A DNA stretch of 64,000 nt from Streptomyces tuirus. GTDB taxonomy: Bacteria; Actinomycetota; Actinomycetes; Streptomycetales; Streptomycetaceae. This document shows, one piece after another, positions 18,297 to 26,693 of this stretch. A model generated the notes under the pieces. It searched no databases and was not told where the DNA came from. It was given only the letters and a program-made list of their open reading frames with translations. The stretch is taken from positions 2,360,501-2,424,500 of the forward strand of contig JAGTPG010000002.1 of NCBI GenBank assembly GCA_018195615.1. Direction: 5' to 3'. The stretch's first letter is position 1. Each line of letters begins with the position of its first letter. A program made the position numbers and the translations under genes.

Positions 18297-18950
18297 ATGA
18301 CGAAGATCGAACCCCTGGGAGCGGTACGTGAACGCGTCACCGCCGAGCTGCGGCAGGAGATCATCGCGGGCAGCCTCCGCCCCGGCGACCGCCTGGTCGA
18401 ACGCGAGCTGGCGGAGCGTTTCGGCGTCTCCCGCGTCCCGGTCCGGGAGGCGATCCGGTCCCTCGTCGCCGAGGGCTTCGTCCACTTCGAGACGCCCCGC
18501 CGCACGGTCGTACGCCGCCTCACCCCGAACGACGTCAAGGAACTGTTCGAACTGCGCGAGGCCCTGGAGGTCTACGCCGCCGGACTCGCCGCGTCCCGCG
18601 CCACCGACCAGGACCTGACCGAGGTCCAGGAGCTCCTCGACCGCGCGGCCGCCGCCACCGAGGCCGGGGACGCCGAGCTGATCACGGACCTCAACAGCCG
18701 CCTGCACGACCGCATCATGGCGATGGCCGGCAACAGCCTGATGACCGAGGCCCTGGAACCGGTCGCCGGCCGGCTGCGCTGGATGACCCGGCGCAACGAG
18801 GAGTGGCCCCAGCTCCTCGTGGAGCACCGCGAGCTGTACGAGGCGATCGCCTCGGGCGACCCGGACCGGGCCCGCGCGCACGCGCTCAGGCACGTACGGA
18901 CCAACTACCGCTCCACCATGCGGCACCTGTTCGGGGAGGAAGCGCTCTAG
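18297..18950 (+). CDS. GntR-family regulator, FadR/FCD type
   Basis: 217 residues. The winged HTH spans about residues 10-72 (RLVERELAERFGVSRVPVREAIRSL) and is followed by an all-helical FCD ligand domain (VKELFELREALEVYAAGLAA, HDRIMAMAGN, and the final H-rich segments EHRELYEAI and HALRHVRTNY) with His/Asp positions for a metal-bound effector. It is divergent from the NCS1 permease/racemase operon, which it presumably represses until a pathway intermediate binds. ATG at 18297 is used; an ATG three codons earlier (18288) is equally possible because neither has a strong ribosome binding site. Confidence 0.9.
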   Translation: MTKIEPLGAVRERVTAELRQEIIAGSLRPGDRLVERELAERFGVSRVPVREAIRSLVAEGFVHFETPRRTVVRRLTPNDVKELFELREALEVYAAGLAASRATDQDLTEVQELLDRAAAATEAGDAELITDLNSRLHDRIMAMAGNSLMTEALEPVAGRLRWMTRRNEEWPQLLVEHRELYEAIASGDPDRARAHALRHVRTNYRSTMRHLFGEEAL

Positions 18951-18956
18951 TCCTCC

Positions 18957-19661
18957 TCAGACGGCGGTCGCCGGCAGTCCGGCCGCCCGCGCGGCCGTCC
19001 GCAGTACGTCGCGCAGCATGGCGGGGGTGAGCCGGCCGGTGAAGGTGTTGCGCTGGCTGACGTGGAAGCAGCCGAAGAGCTCCAGGCCGTCGAGCGGATA
19101 GCGGGCTCCGTGCGAGAAGGCGGGGCGGGGCCTCGGCACCGACCAGCCCGCCTCGGCGAACGCGGGCAGCGCGGCCTGCCAGCCGAAGGCGCCGAGCACG
19201 ACCACGGCCCGCAGTGTGGGACGCAGCAACCGCAGCTCCTGCACGAGCCAGGGGCGGCAGGTGTCGCGCTCCTGCGGGGTGGGCTTGTTGGCGGGCGGGG
19301 CGCAGTGCACCGGCGAGGTGACGCGTACGCCGTACAGCTCCAGACCGTCGTCGGCGTGCATCGCGGTGGGCTGGGAGGCGAGGCCGACGTCGTACAGCGC
19401 CTCGTACAGCACGTCCCCGGAGCGGTCGCCGGTGAACATCCGGCCGGTGCGGTTGCCGCCGTGGGCGGCGGGGGCGAGCCCGACGATCAGCATCCTCGCG
19501 TCCGCCGGTCCGAACCCGGGCACCGGCCGGCCCCAGTACGTCCAGTCCGCGTAGGCGGCTCGCTTGGCACGCGCCACCTCCTCACGCCAGGAGACGAGTC
19601 GCGGACAGGCCCGGCAGTCCGAGATGCGCCGGTCCAGGAGAGGGAGACCGCTGGCGTCCAT
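18957..19661 (-). CDS. Uracil-DNA glycosylase, family 5 (UDGb type)
   Basis: 234 residues. Motif A GLAPAAHGGNRTGRMFTGD and motif B HVSQRNTFTGRL are those of UDGb, which removes uracil, hypoxanthine and other deaminated bases. Four cysteines placed as CxxC near the N-terminus (CRACP) and later (HCAPP...DTC) match the 4Fe-4S cluster of this family. DNA repair enzyme, cytoplasmic, monocistronic. It converges on the GntR regulator with 6 bp between stops. Confidence 0.9.
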   Translation of the reverse strand: MDASGLPLLDRRISDCRACPRLVSWREEVARAKRAAYADWTYWGRPVPGFGPADARMLIVGLAPAAHGGNRTGRMFTGDRSGDVLYEALYDVGLASQPTAMHADDGLELYGVRVTSPVHCAPPANKPTPQERDTCRPWLVQELRLLRPTLRAVVVLGAFGWQAALPAFAEAGWSVPRPRPAFSHGARYPLDGLELFGCFHVSQRNTFTGRLTPAMLRDVLRTAARAAGLPATAV

Positions 19662-19694
19662 GACTCCACCGTAGGCGGAGGTGGGCCGCGCTCC

Positions 19695-21023
19695 TCACGG
19701 GGAGACGCCGGTGCGCGAGTCCGAGGCGGCGACAGTGCCCGGCTCGGACCCTACGTCGGCACGACGGAGCCAGAGCAGGGCTCCGGACAGCAGCACCGCA
19801 CCGGTCAGCAACCATGGCAGCGGGCCCGGCCGCAGGGCCCCGACGACGAGGCCGGTGAGCGCGCCGACCAGTTGCAGGGCAAGGGACTGGACGGACAGGG
19901 CGGTGGCGCGGCCGGCGCCGGTGACACGCCGGTGCAGCAGGTCGTTCTGGTTCGGGGACGCGGCGCCGACGCCGAGGTAGAGCAAGCAGAAACCAGCGGC
20001 GGCGAGAACCGTGGCGACCGGATGCGTGGTGGTTGCGGTGACACCGAGCAGCAGCATGCCGCCCGCACCCGTCCCGAGACAGACCAGTACGGCCCGCTCG
20101 CCACTGCCCGCGACCCTGGCGGCAAGCGGCGCGAGGTGGCTGCCGAGACCATTGCAGACGAAGCCCGCGCAGGCGAGCGCGGCGTACACCATCGCTCCGG
20201 AGCCGGGCGCTCCGGTCAGCTCGACGGTGCGGCCCGGTATGAGCAGTTCGATGGTGGCCAGGGCGCTGCCGACGGCCGCGGCGGTGATCAGGACCCGGCG
20301 GACCAGCGCGTCCCGGCCGCTCAGGCGCAGTCCGTCCAGGACGGTGACCGGGACGCCGCGCAGCACCGAACGCAGGGTGGCAGGCGGTCGCGGCGGCTCC
20401 CGCAGGACGGCCAGCACGTAGCAGACGAAGACGAGCCTGACGGCGGCTCCCAGCAGCATGGGAATGGACAGCGGCAGCACTGCGCCGGATGTCGCCTCGC
20501 TCAACCGGGCGCCGAGGTCGGGCCCCAGACCGAGCAGCCAGGGCAGGCCACCACCGAGCAGCATGCCGGCCGCGAGCGCGGCGGAGGTCGCGGAGCCGCC
20601 TCGGGCCAGACCGGTGCGCAGTTCGGCGTCCGGGCCGGAGCACTCCTGGACGCTGTCGACGTACCACGCCTCGGCGGTGCCGCTGGCCAGGGCCCGGGCC
20701 ACGCCCATGAGCACCATGCCGGCGGTGAGCACCCAGGCGGTGGTGCCGAGGCCGACCAGGACACAGGCGACCACGTTGAGAACACCGGCCACGGCCAGGA
20801 CCGGCCGGCGCCCGAGGACGTCGGAGAGCCCGCCCGTGGGCAGTTCCAGCGCGGCCACCGTCAGCGAGTGGGCGGCGAAGAGCCACGCGACCGCGGCCAG
20901 GGACATACCGCGCTCGCCGAACAGCAGGACCATCGAGGCCAGGCCCAGGCCCGACGGCAGCCATAAGAGCGCGCAGACGGTGACGTAGCGGCGGCGAACG
21001 GTCCGCACGGTCAGCTCGGTCAT
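19695..21023 (-). CDS. MFS transporter with a TTA codon
   Basis: 442 residues and about 12 predicted spans. The family signature between TM2 and TM3 is GGLSDVLGRRPVL, and the C-terminal half repeats the pattern. It lacks a clear 14-TM layout. Codon 20 is TTA (20964-20966), implying bldA-dependent production. Its ATG overlaps the stop of the upstream HTH regulator (ATGA), so the pair forms a coupled operon, the usual form of an inducible drug or metabolite efflux system. Substrate unknown. Confidence 0.9.
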   Translation of the reverse strand: MTELTVRTVRRRYVTVCALLWLPSGLGLASMVLLFGERGMSLAAVAWLFAAHSLTVAALELPTGGLSDVLGRRPVLAVAGVLNVVACVLVGLGTTAWVLTAGMVLMGVARALASGTAEAWYVDSVQECSGPDAELRTGLARGGSATSAALAAGMLLGGGLPWLLGLGPDLGARLSEATSGAVLPLSIPMLLGAAVRLVFVCYVLAVLREPPRPPATLRSVLRGVPVTVLDGLRLSGRDALVRRVLITAAAVGSALATIELLIPGRTVELTGAPGSGAMVYAALACAGFVCNGLGSHLAPLAARVAGSGERAVLVCLGTGAGGMLLLGVTATTTHPVATVLAAAGFCLLYLGVGAASPNQNDLLHRRVTGAGRATALSVQSLALQLVGALTGLVVGALRPGPLPWLLTGAVLLSGALLWLRRADVGSEPGTVAASDSRTGVSP

Positions 21024-21650
21024 GAGGCGCCCTCGCGGTCCGGGCCCTGCCGGTCAGTGTCTCCACGGTGGTGCGGGGCGAGTGGCAGCGCGGCGGTGAG
21101 GAGCACCACGTTCTCGGCACGCGGGTCGTCCGCGTCCCGGGCCGTCAGCTCCTCCAGCTTCCGGGAGACGACGTCCCAGAACTCGGCGAGCGACTCGGCC
21201 GTCAACCGCGGCATGAGGTCGCTGATCCCCGACGGCTCCACCCACTCCTGACCGAACCGCCCGGCCGCCATGTCCTCCTCGTGCCGGGCGAGGGACGCCT
21301 CCAGATGCTCGATCTGCCGCCGCCGCGCCAGGCTGACGAAGGCACGGCCCGCCGCGGAGGACTCCATCACCTCGTTGCTCCAGGAGGTCACGGTGTGCAG
21401 CGCCCGCCAGCGCCGCTCCCGCCCGTCCGGTGCTCCGCCTCGGAGATGAACGCGTACTTCGCGAGTACCCGCAGGTGGTAGCTGGCCGACGCCGACGACT
21501 CCCCCGTTCGCGCGGCGAGCTCACTGGCCGTGGCGGGCCCGTCCTGCCGCAACAGTCCGAGCAACCGGATGCGCAGGGGGTGGGTGAGGGCCTTCAGGGC
21601 ATCGGTGTCGTGCTCGGGTCCAGTACGCGCTTGTGCTCGTCGCTGTCCAT
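21020..21650 (-). CDS. ArsR/HTH_20-type winged-helix regulator (two apparent frameshifts)
   Basis: About 210 residues after repair. The N-terminal wHTH reads ALTHPLRIRLLGLLRQDGP then ASELAARTGESSASASYHLRVL, followed by a C-terminal helical domain with SRKLEELTARDAD. Bases are missing at 21616-21618 (codon 12-13, DPEHDT) and at 21421 (TGRERRW); restoring both gives 211 codons. The start ATG at 21650 has a poor ribosome binding site. It is the first gene of an operon with the MFS efflux gene, with twin AT-rich palindromes 25 bp upstream, so an autorepressor of efflux is the likely role. Confidence 0.85.
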
Positions 21651-21674
21651 GCCGGGAGGGTAGGCCGCTTCACC

Positions 21675-21701
21675 CTTTTAGCAAAAGAGTTTTTGCAAAA
21701 C
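21675..21701. promoter_or_regulatory. Tandem AT-rich palindromes, probable operator of the regulator-MFS operon
   Basis: CTTTTAGCAAAAG (21675-21687) and GTTTTTGCAAAAC (21689-21701) are two near-identical pseudo-palindromes with centres 14 bp apart. The AT content is striking for this genome and the position is just upstream of the regulator start. Cooperative binding of two dimers is the natural reading. Inferred. Confidence 0.6.
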
Positions 21702-21804
21702 TCCTTTGGGGAAGGAGGCTGGAGTGGGAGTCCGCGCTCGAGCCGCTACTGGACGAACAGAAATCCCGCACGCTCGGCCGACCCGGAGGACTAAGGTCGG
21801 GGAC

Positions 21805-22536
21805 ATGGCTTCTCGAGGTGCGGAGTACGACAGGACGCGTGGAACCGGAGACGCGGAAGACACGACGCCCGAGGACACGGCGTCCGGTCACCCTTCGGCC
21901 ACGGACACACCCTCCACGAACACCGCACCCGCCGATGCCGCAGGCACCTCCGAGCCCGGTGAGGCGAACACCGTGGACCCGAAGGTCGCCGCGGCCATCG
22001 CCGCTGCCGAGGCCGCCGGACCGCCGAGCGGCGGCACTGTCCGTGTCGACAGCTGGATCTGGTCCGTACGCCTCGTCAAGACCCGCTCCATGGGTGCCAC
22101 CGCCTGCCGGGGCGGACACGTGCGTGTCAACGGCGAGCGTGTGAAGCCCGCCCACGCGGTACGCGTCGGCGACGAGGTACGCCTGCGGCACGAGAACCGG
22201 GAGCGGATCGTCGTCGTCACACGGCTGATCCGCAAGCGCGTCGGCGCTCCCGTGGCCGTCCAGTGCTACATCGACAACTCCCCGCCGCCCCCGCCCCGCG
22301 AGGCCGTCGCTCCCGCGGGCATTCGCGACCGCGGCGCGGGCCGCCCCACCAAGCGGGACCGCCGCGAGATGGAACGCCTGCGCGGACTGGCCGGCCCCGG
22401 TCCCGCCCTGGCGGCGGCTTCGGCAGCGGCCCGGGCAAGCCGAGGCCCTGAGCGCAGGTACCAGTCGACACCTCGGCGCCCGGGACGAGCCCCACGCCTC
22501 GCCCGGACGCCGCCGGAGCCGAACACGACACGGTGA
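21805..22536 (+). CDS. S4-domain RNA-binding protein (Hsp15-like) with long tails
   Basis: 243 residues. The S4 domain lies in the middle: VRVDSWIWSVRLVKTRSMGATACRGGHVRVNGERVKPAHAVRVGDEV, then a strand and the basic GRPTKRDRREMERLRG typical of Hsp15/HslR proteins, which bind stalled 50S subunits. The N-terminal 80 residues are Thr/Ala/Asp-rich and disordered, and the C-terminal tail is Arg/Pro-rich; both are longer than in E. coli HslR. Start ATG chosen at the first Met before the acidic tail. Single gene. Confidence 0.85.
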   Translation: MASRGAEYDRTRGTGDAEDTTPEDTASGHPSATDTPSTNTAPADAAGTSEPGEANTVDPKVAAAIAAAEAAGPPSGGTVRVDSWIWSVRLVKTRSMGATACRGGHVRVNGERVKPAHAVRVGDEVRLRHENRERIVVVTRLIRKRVGAPVAVQCYIDNSPPPPPREAVAPAGIRDRGAGRPTKRDRREMERLRGLAGPGPALAAASAAARASRGPERRYQSTPRRPGRAPRLARTPPEPNTTR

Positions 22537-22555
22537 CGCCTGCAGTGACGCCTGC

Positions 22556-23018
22556 TCACGCCCTGCGCCGCAGCAGCCGCACCAGCTCCGCGTTGTGCCC
22601 CGCCGCGCCCACGCGATGAGAGCGAGCGGCACGATCAGGATCACCGGTGTCGCCGCGTACTGCCCGTCGAAGACTGCTGTCTGCACGACGAACGCGCCCA
22701 CCATCAACGCGCTCAGCGCCATCGCCGCCACCGACTGGAGCACAGGGATCAACAGGGCGATCGCTCCGGCCAGTTCGAGCACACCGATGGTGTACATCCC
22801 CGCGCTGCCCCAGCCGAGCTTGTCGAAGGACTCGGCGGCCGACGCATGCCCGATCAGCTTGGGCAGGGCGCTCGGGATCGCGTAGAAGAGAGCGAGCAGC
22901 ACCTGCAGCGCGCGCAGCGCGATCCGCGCACGCCGCCGCGGGCGGTCGCGGACTCGGCGATGACGACTCCGGCCGGGGCGGAGGGGGCGGCGACGACGGA
23001 GGCGGTGGTCTCTGACAT
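22556..23018 (-). CDS. DoxX-family membrane protein (two apparent frameshifts)
   Basis: About 154 residues with four membrane spans: ALQVLLALFYAIPSALPKLIG, MYTIGVLELAGAIALLIP, MALSALMVGAFVVQTAVF and TPVILIVPLALIAW. DoxX proteins are small quinone- or redox-linked membrane proteins of uncertain role. The ATG at 23018 has AGGAG upstream. Bases are missing at 22938 (near the first span) and 22608-22610 (C-terminus); restoring both gives 155 codons ending in a basic tail. Single gene. Confidence 0.82.
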
Positions 23019-23131
23019 GGTGGTCTCCTGGGGAAGCGGTCCGTGGTGGTGTCGCAAAGTAAGACCGCCGTTCACCGTCGAACTCATCGCCGCCCGGCAC
23101 ACTTTTCCCAGGCCCGCCCATCCGCCGCACG

Positions 23132-24193
23132 TCACGGGCAGAGCCGCCGGAGCGCCTCCCCTGGATAGGGAGTGGTCCTGCTCTCCAGTTGCAGCTTGCG
23201 GTAGAAGTCCGTCATCACGGCCGCGACCGGAGCATGGCGGGCGAGGATCTCCGCCGTCCCCGGTGGCACCGCGGTGGGCCGCCGCCCTCCGGCCCAAGCC
23301 CGTATCAGTCCACCCCGTACCTCCCAGTCGTCGCCGCACAAGGCGGTGATCAGCCAGTTCACCAGGTAACTGGCCGTGTAACAACGGTCGTAGGCGCTGT
23401 GCCGGTCGTAGAAGTCCCTCTCGGTGCGAGTGAGGTCGAAGCGGGTGGACAGCGCGAGGCCGTAGTCGGCGAAGTACAGGCGTCGGCCGTCGGTGAGGAT
23501 GTTCTCGAAGTGGGCATCGAAGTGGAGCAGCCCACGGCTGTTCATGAACGACGTGCCGGCCGCCAGTGCCTTCTCCACCTGGGAGCATGCCCGGTCGAGC
23601 GCGTCGTCACCGGCTCGCGCCTGCTCCGTGAGCCACGTGTGCAGGGTCTGAGGGACGTACTCCAGAAACAGCGCGACGCTCGCCGAGGACTGCTGCAGGG
23701 CCTCGATACGCCGCCGTACGGCCGCGCTCCCTCCCCAGTAGGCCACGGCCTTCTCCACATCGGCGAGTTCCTCGGCCAAGGTGGGCGCCCCGTCGGGCAG
23801 CACCCGCCAGTGGTACATCAGCGGACAGCCCTGGAACTGCCCGGAGAGCACCCAGTTCGTGGTCATGGTGTGGGCGGCGACCTCCCGCCACGCTCCGAAC
23901 CCGGGGCCGCCGATGCCGTACTGGCAGGCCACGGGCAGCCCGAACACGTTGGCCGTGGAGCGGAGATACTCCGGCCGACGCTCCAGATCCGTCAGGGGCA
24001 CCCGCTTCACGAAGACCGGTGTACCGGACACGTCCAGCCGGGCCGACTTCCCGCCGATCCCCGTCCCCAACGGCACTGCCTTGTCGACCAGTTCGGCCAG
24101 TTCGGCGTCCCCGCACAGCGCCAGGGATGTCGAGACCGTGGCGTAGCCGCTCAGACGCCCGGCCTCCACTCCCCGGGACGACCACTCACGCAC
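23132..24193 (-). CDS. Protein-kinase-like protein
   Basis: 353 residues. It resembles a eukaryotic-type or ABC1/aminoglycoside-kinase fold: a Gly-rich loop GTGIGGKSARLDV, a lysine strand PVFVKRVPL, the catalytic-loop-like LLHFDAHFENILTDG and a metal-binding YFADYGLALS (DYG in place of DFG). Key catalytic Asp and Asn are present, so it may be active; the substrate could be a small molecule. The GTG at 24193 is uncertain; another GTG at 24169 is possible. It starts 9 bp after the methyltransferase gene, likely the same operon. Confidence 0.75.
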   Translation of the reverse strand: MREWSSRGVEAGRLSGYATVSTSLALCGDAELAELVDKAVPLGTGIGGKSARLDVSGTPVFVKRVPLTDLERRPEYLRSTANVFGLPVACQYGIGGPGFGAWREVAAHTMTTNWVLSGQFQGCPLMYHWRVLPDGAPTLAEELADVEKAVAYWGGSAAVRRRIEALQQSSASVALFLEYVPQTLHTWLTEQARAGDDALDRACSQVEKALAAGTSFMNSRGLLHFDAHFENILTDGRRLYFADYGLALSTRFDLTRTERDFYDRHSAYDRCYTASYLVNWLITALCGDDWEVRGGLIRAWAGGRRPTAVPPGTAEILARHAPVAAVMTDFYRKLQLESRTTPYPGEALRRLCP

Positions 24194-24202
24194 CCCGGTC
24201 GC

Positions 24203-24883
24203 CTAGACCACCGGCACCGCCCTCACCCATATCCGATCCTCCGTCAGGTACCGATCGACCCTGAGGCCCGCCTCCTCCAGTGCCTCCTCGAACTGCTCCC
24301 TGCTCAGCGGTCGTGCACGGAACGTCTGGGTCCAGACCGCGTCCGGGAACTCGTACTCTGCGCGCACCGAGTTGATCCCGTCTCCGACCGGCTCCGATGA
24401 CACGATCCGTACAGTGAAGCCGCTGGGGTCGACGCGCTCACGCGGCACGTCCGCGTGGTAGTCCTCGCCCTCCCGCTGGATGAGCACGCAGCCGCCCTCC
24501 GCGACATGGCGCACGCAGGTGCGGAGCATGCCCCGCCGTACCTCGGCGTCCCCGGTGTGCACGAGGAACGACGCGAGCAGCACCACGTCGAACATCTCGC
24601 CCAGGTCCAGCTGCTCGATGGGGCTGCGTATCGTCCGCGCCCCGCGCACGCGCTCCAGCATCTCGGCGGACTCGTCCACCGCCGTGACCGTGAACCCGCG
24701 CTCCAGCAGCGCATGTGTCATGCGCCCGACCCCGCTGCCGAGCTCCAGGATGCGCGCGCCCTCGGGCACCGCCGCGGCGATGACCTCCGGTTCGTCCTTG
24801 ATCGGCAGCCGCGAGTACAGCTCCACCGCGCACCCGTCCGGGGTGATCGCCCCGGGTCCCGTCCCCTCGTACCCCTCACGCAT
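24203..24883 (-). CDS. Class I SAM-dependent methyltransferase
   Basis: 226 residues. SAM-binding motifs are ILELGSGVGRMTHALLERG, VTAVDESAEMLERV and FDVVLLASFLVH, with a C-terminal domain ending in IWVRAVPVV. ATG at 24883 is chosen because GGAGCTGAAA precedes it; an upstream ATG at 24895 is in frame but lacks such a site. Upstream of and probably cotranscribed with the kinase-like gene, which suggests both modify one small molecule. Substrate unknown. Confidence 0.85.
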   Translation of the reverse strand: MREGYEGTGPGAITPDGCAVELYSRLPIKDEPEVIAAAVPEGARILELGSGVGRMTHALLERGFTVTAVDESAEMLERVRGARTIRSPIEQLDLGEMFDVVLLASFLVHTGDAEVRRGMLRTCVRHVAEGGCVLIQREGEDYHADVPRERVDPSGFTVRIVSSEPVGDGINSVRAEYEFPDAVWTQTFRARPLSREQFEEALEEAGLRVDRYLTEDRIWVRAVPVV

Positions 24884-24998
24884 TTTCAGCTCCATGCCGG
24901 TCCAACGGCCCTCGCCCGCACGCCCGTTCCCGTGCCGGCCGCATTCACCCGGCCGAGTGAACGGGTCGGCCTCCCGGGAGCGGAGGGCCGCAGGGCGG

Positions 24999-25910
24999 CT
25001 ACAGCGGGAACCAGCCGTGCCCCACGTACCAGTGGCCGCCCGCCCGCAGGTGATCCACCACCGCCCGCTCCACCGACGTGCGCCTGGGCAGACTCGCCAC
25101 CGGCAGGTCCGGGTCTCCGAAGACGAACCGGACCGGCTCGTCGTCTGCGGGTTCCGGCTCCTCATCGGGGTCGCGGCCGGCCCTGAAACGTTCCTGGAAG
25201 CGGACGATGTTGGAGTCGGGGTCGACGTACCGCTTCAACTGCGGGTCGAGCAGCCAGGAATGACATACCGCGACCGGGTACCGCTCCCGCGGGAAGTGGC
25301 GGGCGAAGAACTCCCGCGCCAGTTCCAGGGAACGGTCGCACGCCGACGGCGACAGTGGCCCGTGGAAGTCAGGAATGTGCAGGTTCAGACAGGGCTCCCC
25401 CGGCGCCGCGTCCTGTCCGGCCGCGGCCATCGCCCGCCCGGTCCGCTGCCCGAGGCGCGCCCGCTCGAACTGAAGCCGTCCCAGCTGGTACAGCTCCCCG
25501 CGGAAATGGTGTGTGAGCCACTGCGGCACCTTCACCCCTCCCCTGCCGTGCTGCCGGCGATGGAACGCCATGTTCCGCCCGAGGTCGGCGAGGGTGCGCC
25601 GGCTGACGTCGGCAGGGACACCGCGCTCGCGGTGGTAGGCCCGCGTGTGCGGCAGCGCCGCGACGAACACGTACACGGCGAAGTACGGGCCCAGCGCAGC
25701 CGGGGCCTCCTCGACGCGCTCGGCGAGCGGCACCGTGATCCCGGCCTCGCCGATGTCCCGCACCAGGTCCTCGACGCACTCCTCCAGGAGTCTCATGGCC
25801 ACGGCGTCCGCGGTGAGCGCCCGTCGCAGAGCGACCAGGTCGTTGATGTCCTCGTGCGGTACCGCGAGGTCGAGCAGTATCTCGGGCAACGCGTCGGCGT
25901 CCGGCAGCAT
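24999..25910 (-). CDS. Two-domain acyltransferase-like protein (DUF5596/GNAT-like C-terminus)
   Basis: 303 residues. An N-terminal helical domain (DLAVPHEDINDLVALRRALTADAVAMRLLEECV) is joined to a GNAT-like C-terminal domain with LNLHIPDFHGPLSP, CHSWLLDPQLKRYVDPDSNIVRFQERF and a final WYVGHGWFPL. I recognise this as the Streptomyces acyltransferase-domain family, whose donor and acceptor are unknown. The ATG follows AAGGAG. Cytoplasmic, transcribed alone or with the downstream methyltransferase (115-bp gap). Confidence 0.75.
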   Translation of the reverse strand: MLPDADALPEILLDLAVPHEDINDLVALRRALTADAVAMRLLEECVEDLVRDIGEAGITVPLAERVEEAPAALGPYFAVYVFVAALPHTRAYHRERGVPADVSRRTLADLGRNMAFHRRQHGRGGVKVPQWLTHHFRGELYQLGRLQFERARLGQRTGRAMAAAGQDAAPGEPCLNLHIPDFHGPLSPSACDRSLELAREFFARHFPRERYPVAVCHSWLLDPQLKRYVDPDSNIVRFQERFRAGRDPDEEPEPADDEPVRFVFGDPDLPVASLPRRTSVERAVVDHLRAGGHWYVGHGWFPL

Positions 25911-25985
25911 GCGCGGCTCCTTGTGTCGACCTTTGGTGAACACCCGCCACGAAGAGTACGTTGCAAGCAGGACGGTGATCGGACG

Positions 25986-26249
25986 ATGCGTACCGGCAGT
26001 GAACCGCGGACCGCGCGCAGTGCCCTGCGCGCACGCTTCTGGCTGAGTGTGTGGGGGCTGGTCTGGGCCCTCTTCGGGACGGTCGCGTTCTCGCTCGCCG
26101 GGCGGACCGGCTGGGCCATCGCCTGCGGGGTGCTGCTGCTGGTCGTCACGATCGATCTCGCCGTCGTCCTCAGGCACATCCGCCAGGGCCCGCACTATCA
26201 GCCGGGCCCCGGCATCCCGCCCTACCGGCCGCCGGACGACCGCCCCTGA
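25986..26249 (+). CDS. Small membrane protein (DUF6343-like)
   Basis: 87 residues. A basic N-terminus (RTGSEPRTARSALRARF) is followed by two spans (LSVWGLVWALFGTVAFSLA and GWAIACGVLLLVVTIDLAVVL) and a Pro-rich cytoplasmic tail YQPGPGIPPYRPPDD. The RTGSEPRTARS start matches a conserved Streptomyces small membrane family. No function known. ATG at 25986, transcribed divergently from the acyltransferase gene. Confidence 0.75.
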   Translation: MRTGSEPRTARSALRARFWLSVWGLVWALFGTVAFSLAGRTGWAIACGVLLLVVTIDLAVVLRHIRQGPHYQPGPGIPPYRPPDDRP

Positions 26250-26262
26250 GGCAGCGGGCCGC

Positions 26263-26643
26263 TCAGGAGTCGAAACGCGCCGCCTTCAGGAACTCCGGTT
26301 TCGGGTCGAGCGCGGCCGCCAGGCGGAAGTGGCGCTTCGCCTGCTCGGGGTGGCCCTGCCGCTCATAGGTGCGGGCAAGCGCGAAGTGCGCGAACGCGTT
26401 GTCCGGCTCGCGCTCCAGGACGATCGAGAACTCGAGCTCCGCGGGCCTGAGCTGCGCCGCCGCGAAGAAGGCACGGGCCCGCAGAAGCCGCGCGGCGGTG
26501 TTCTCCGGGTGCGCGGCGATGACTCCGTCGAGCAGCTTCACCGCGCCCCGCGGGTCCCGCGCCGCGAGCAGCTGCTCGGCGGCACGGAAGTCGATGACGT
26601 GCGTCTCCGGGGTACGTCCGGTGGAACCGCTGGTCTCGGGCAC
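26263..26643 (-). CDS. Tetratricopeptide-repeat protein
   Basis: 126 residues with about two and a half TPR units: AVKLLDGVIAAHPENTAARLLRARAFF, AELEFSIVLEREPDNAFAHFALARTYE and QAKRHFRLAAALDPKPE. TPRs make a protein-binding scaffold; there is no signal peptide or other domain. It lies 50 bp downstream of coaE on the same strand and may be cotranscribed. The partner is unknown. Confidence 0.85.
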   Translation of the reverse strand: MPETSGSTGRTPETHVIDFRAAEQLLAARDPRGAVKLLDGVIAAHPENTAARLLRARAFFAAAQLRPAELEFSIVLEREPDNAFAHFALARTYERQGHPEQAKRHFRLAAALDPKPEFLKAARFDS

Positions 26644-26693
26644 GGCAGAGTCCTTCCCTCACTGGACGGGTTCAACGCCCCCTCGACGTGGCG

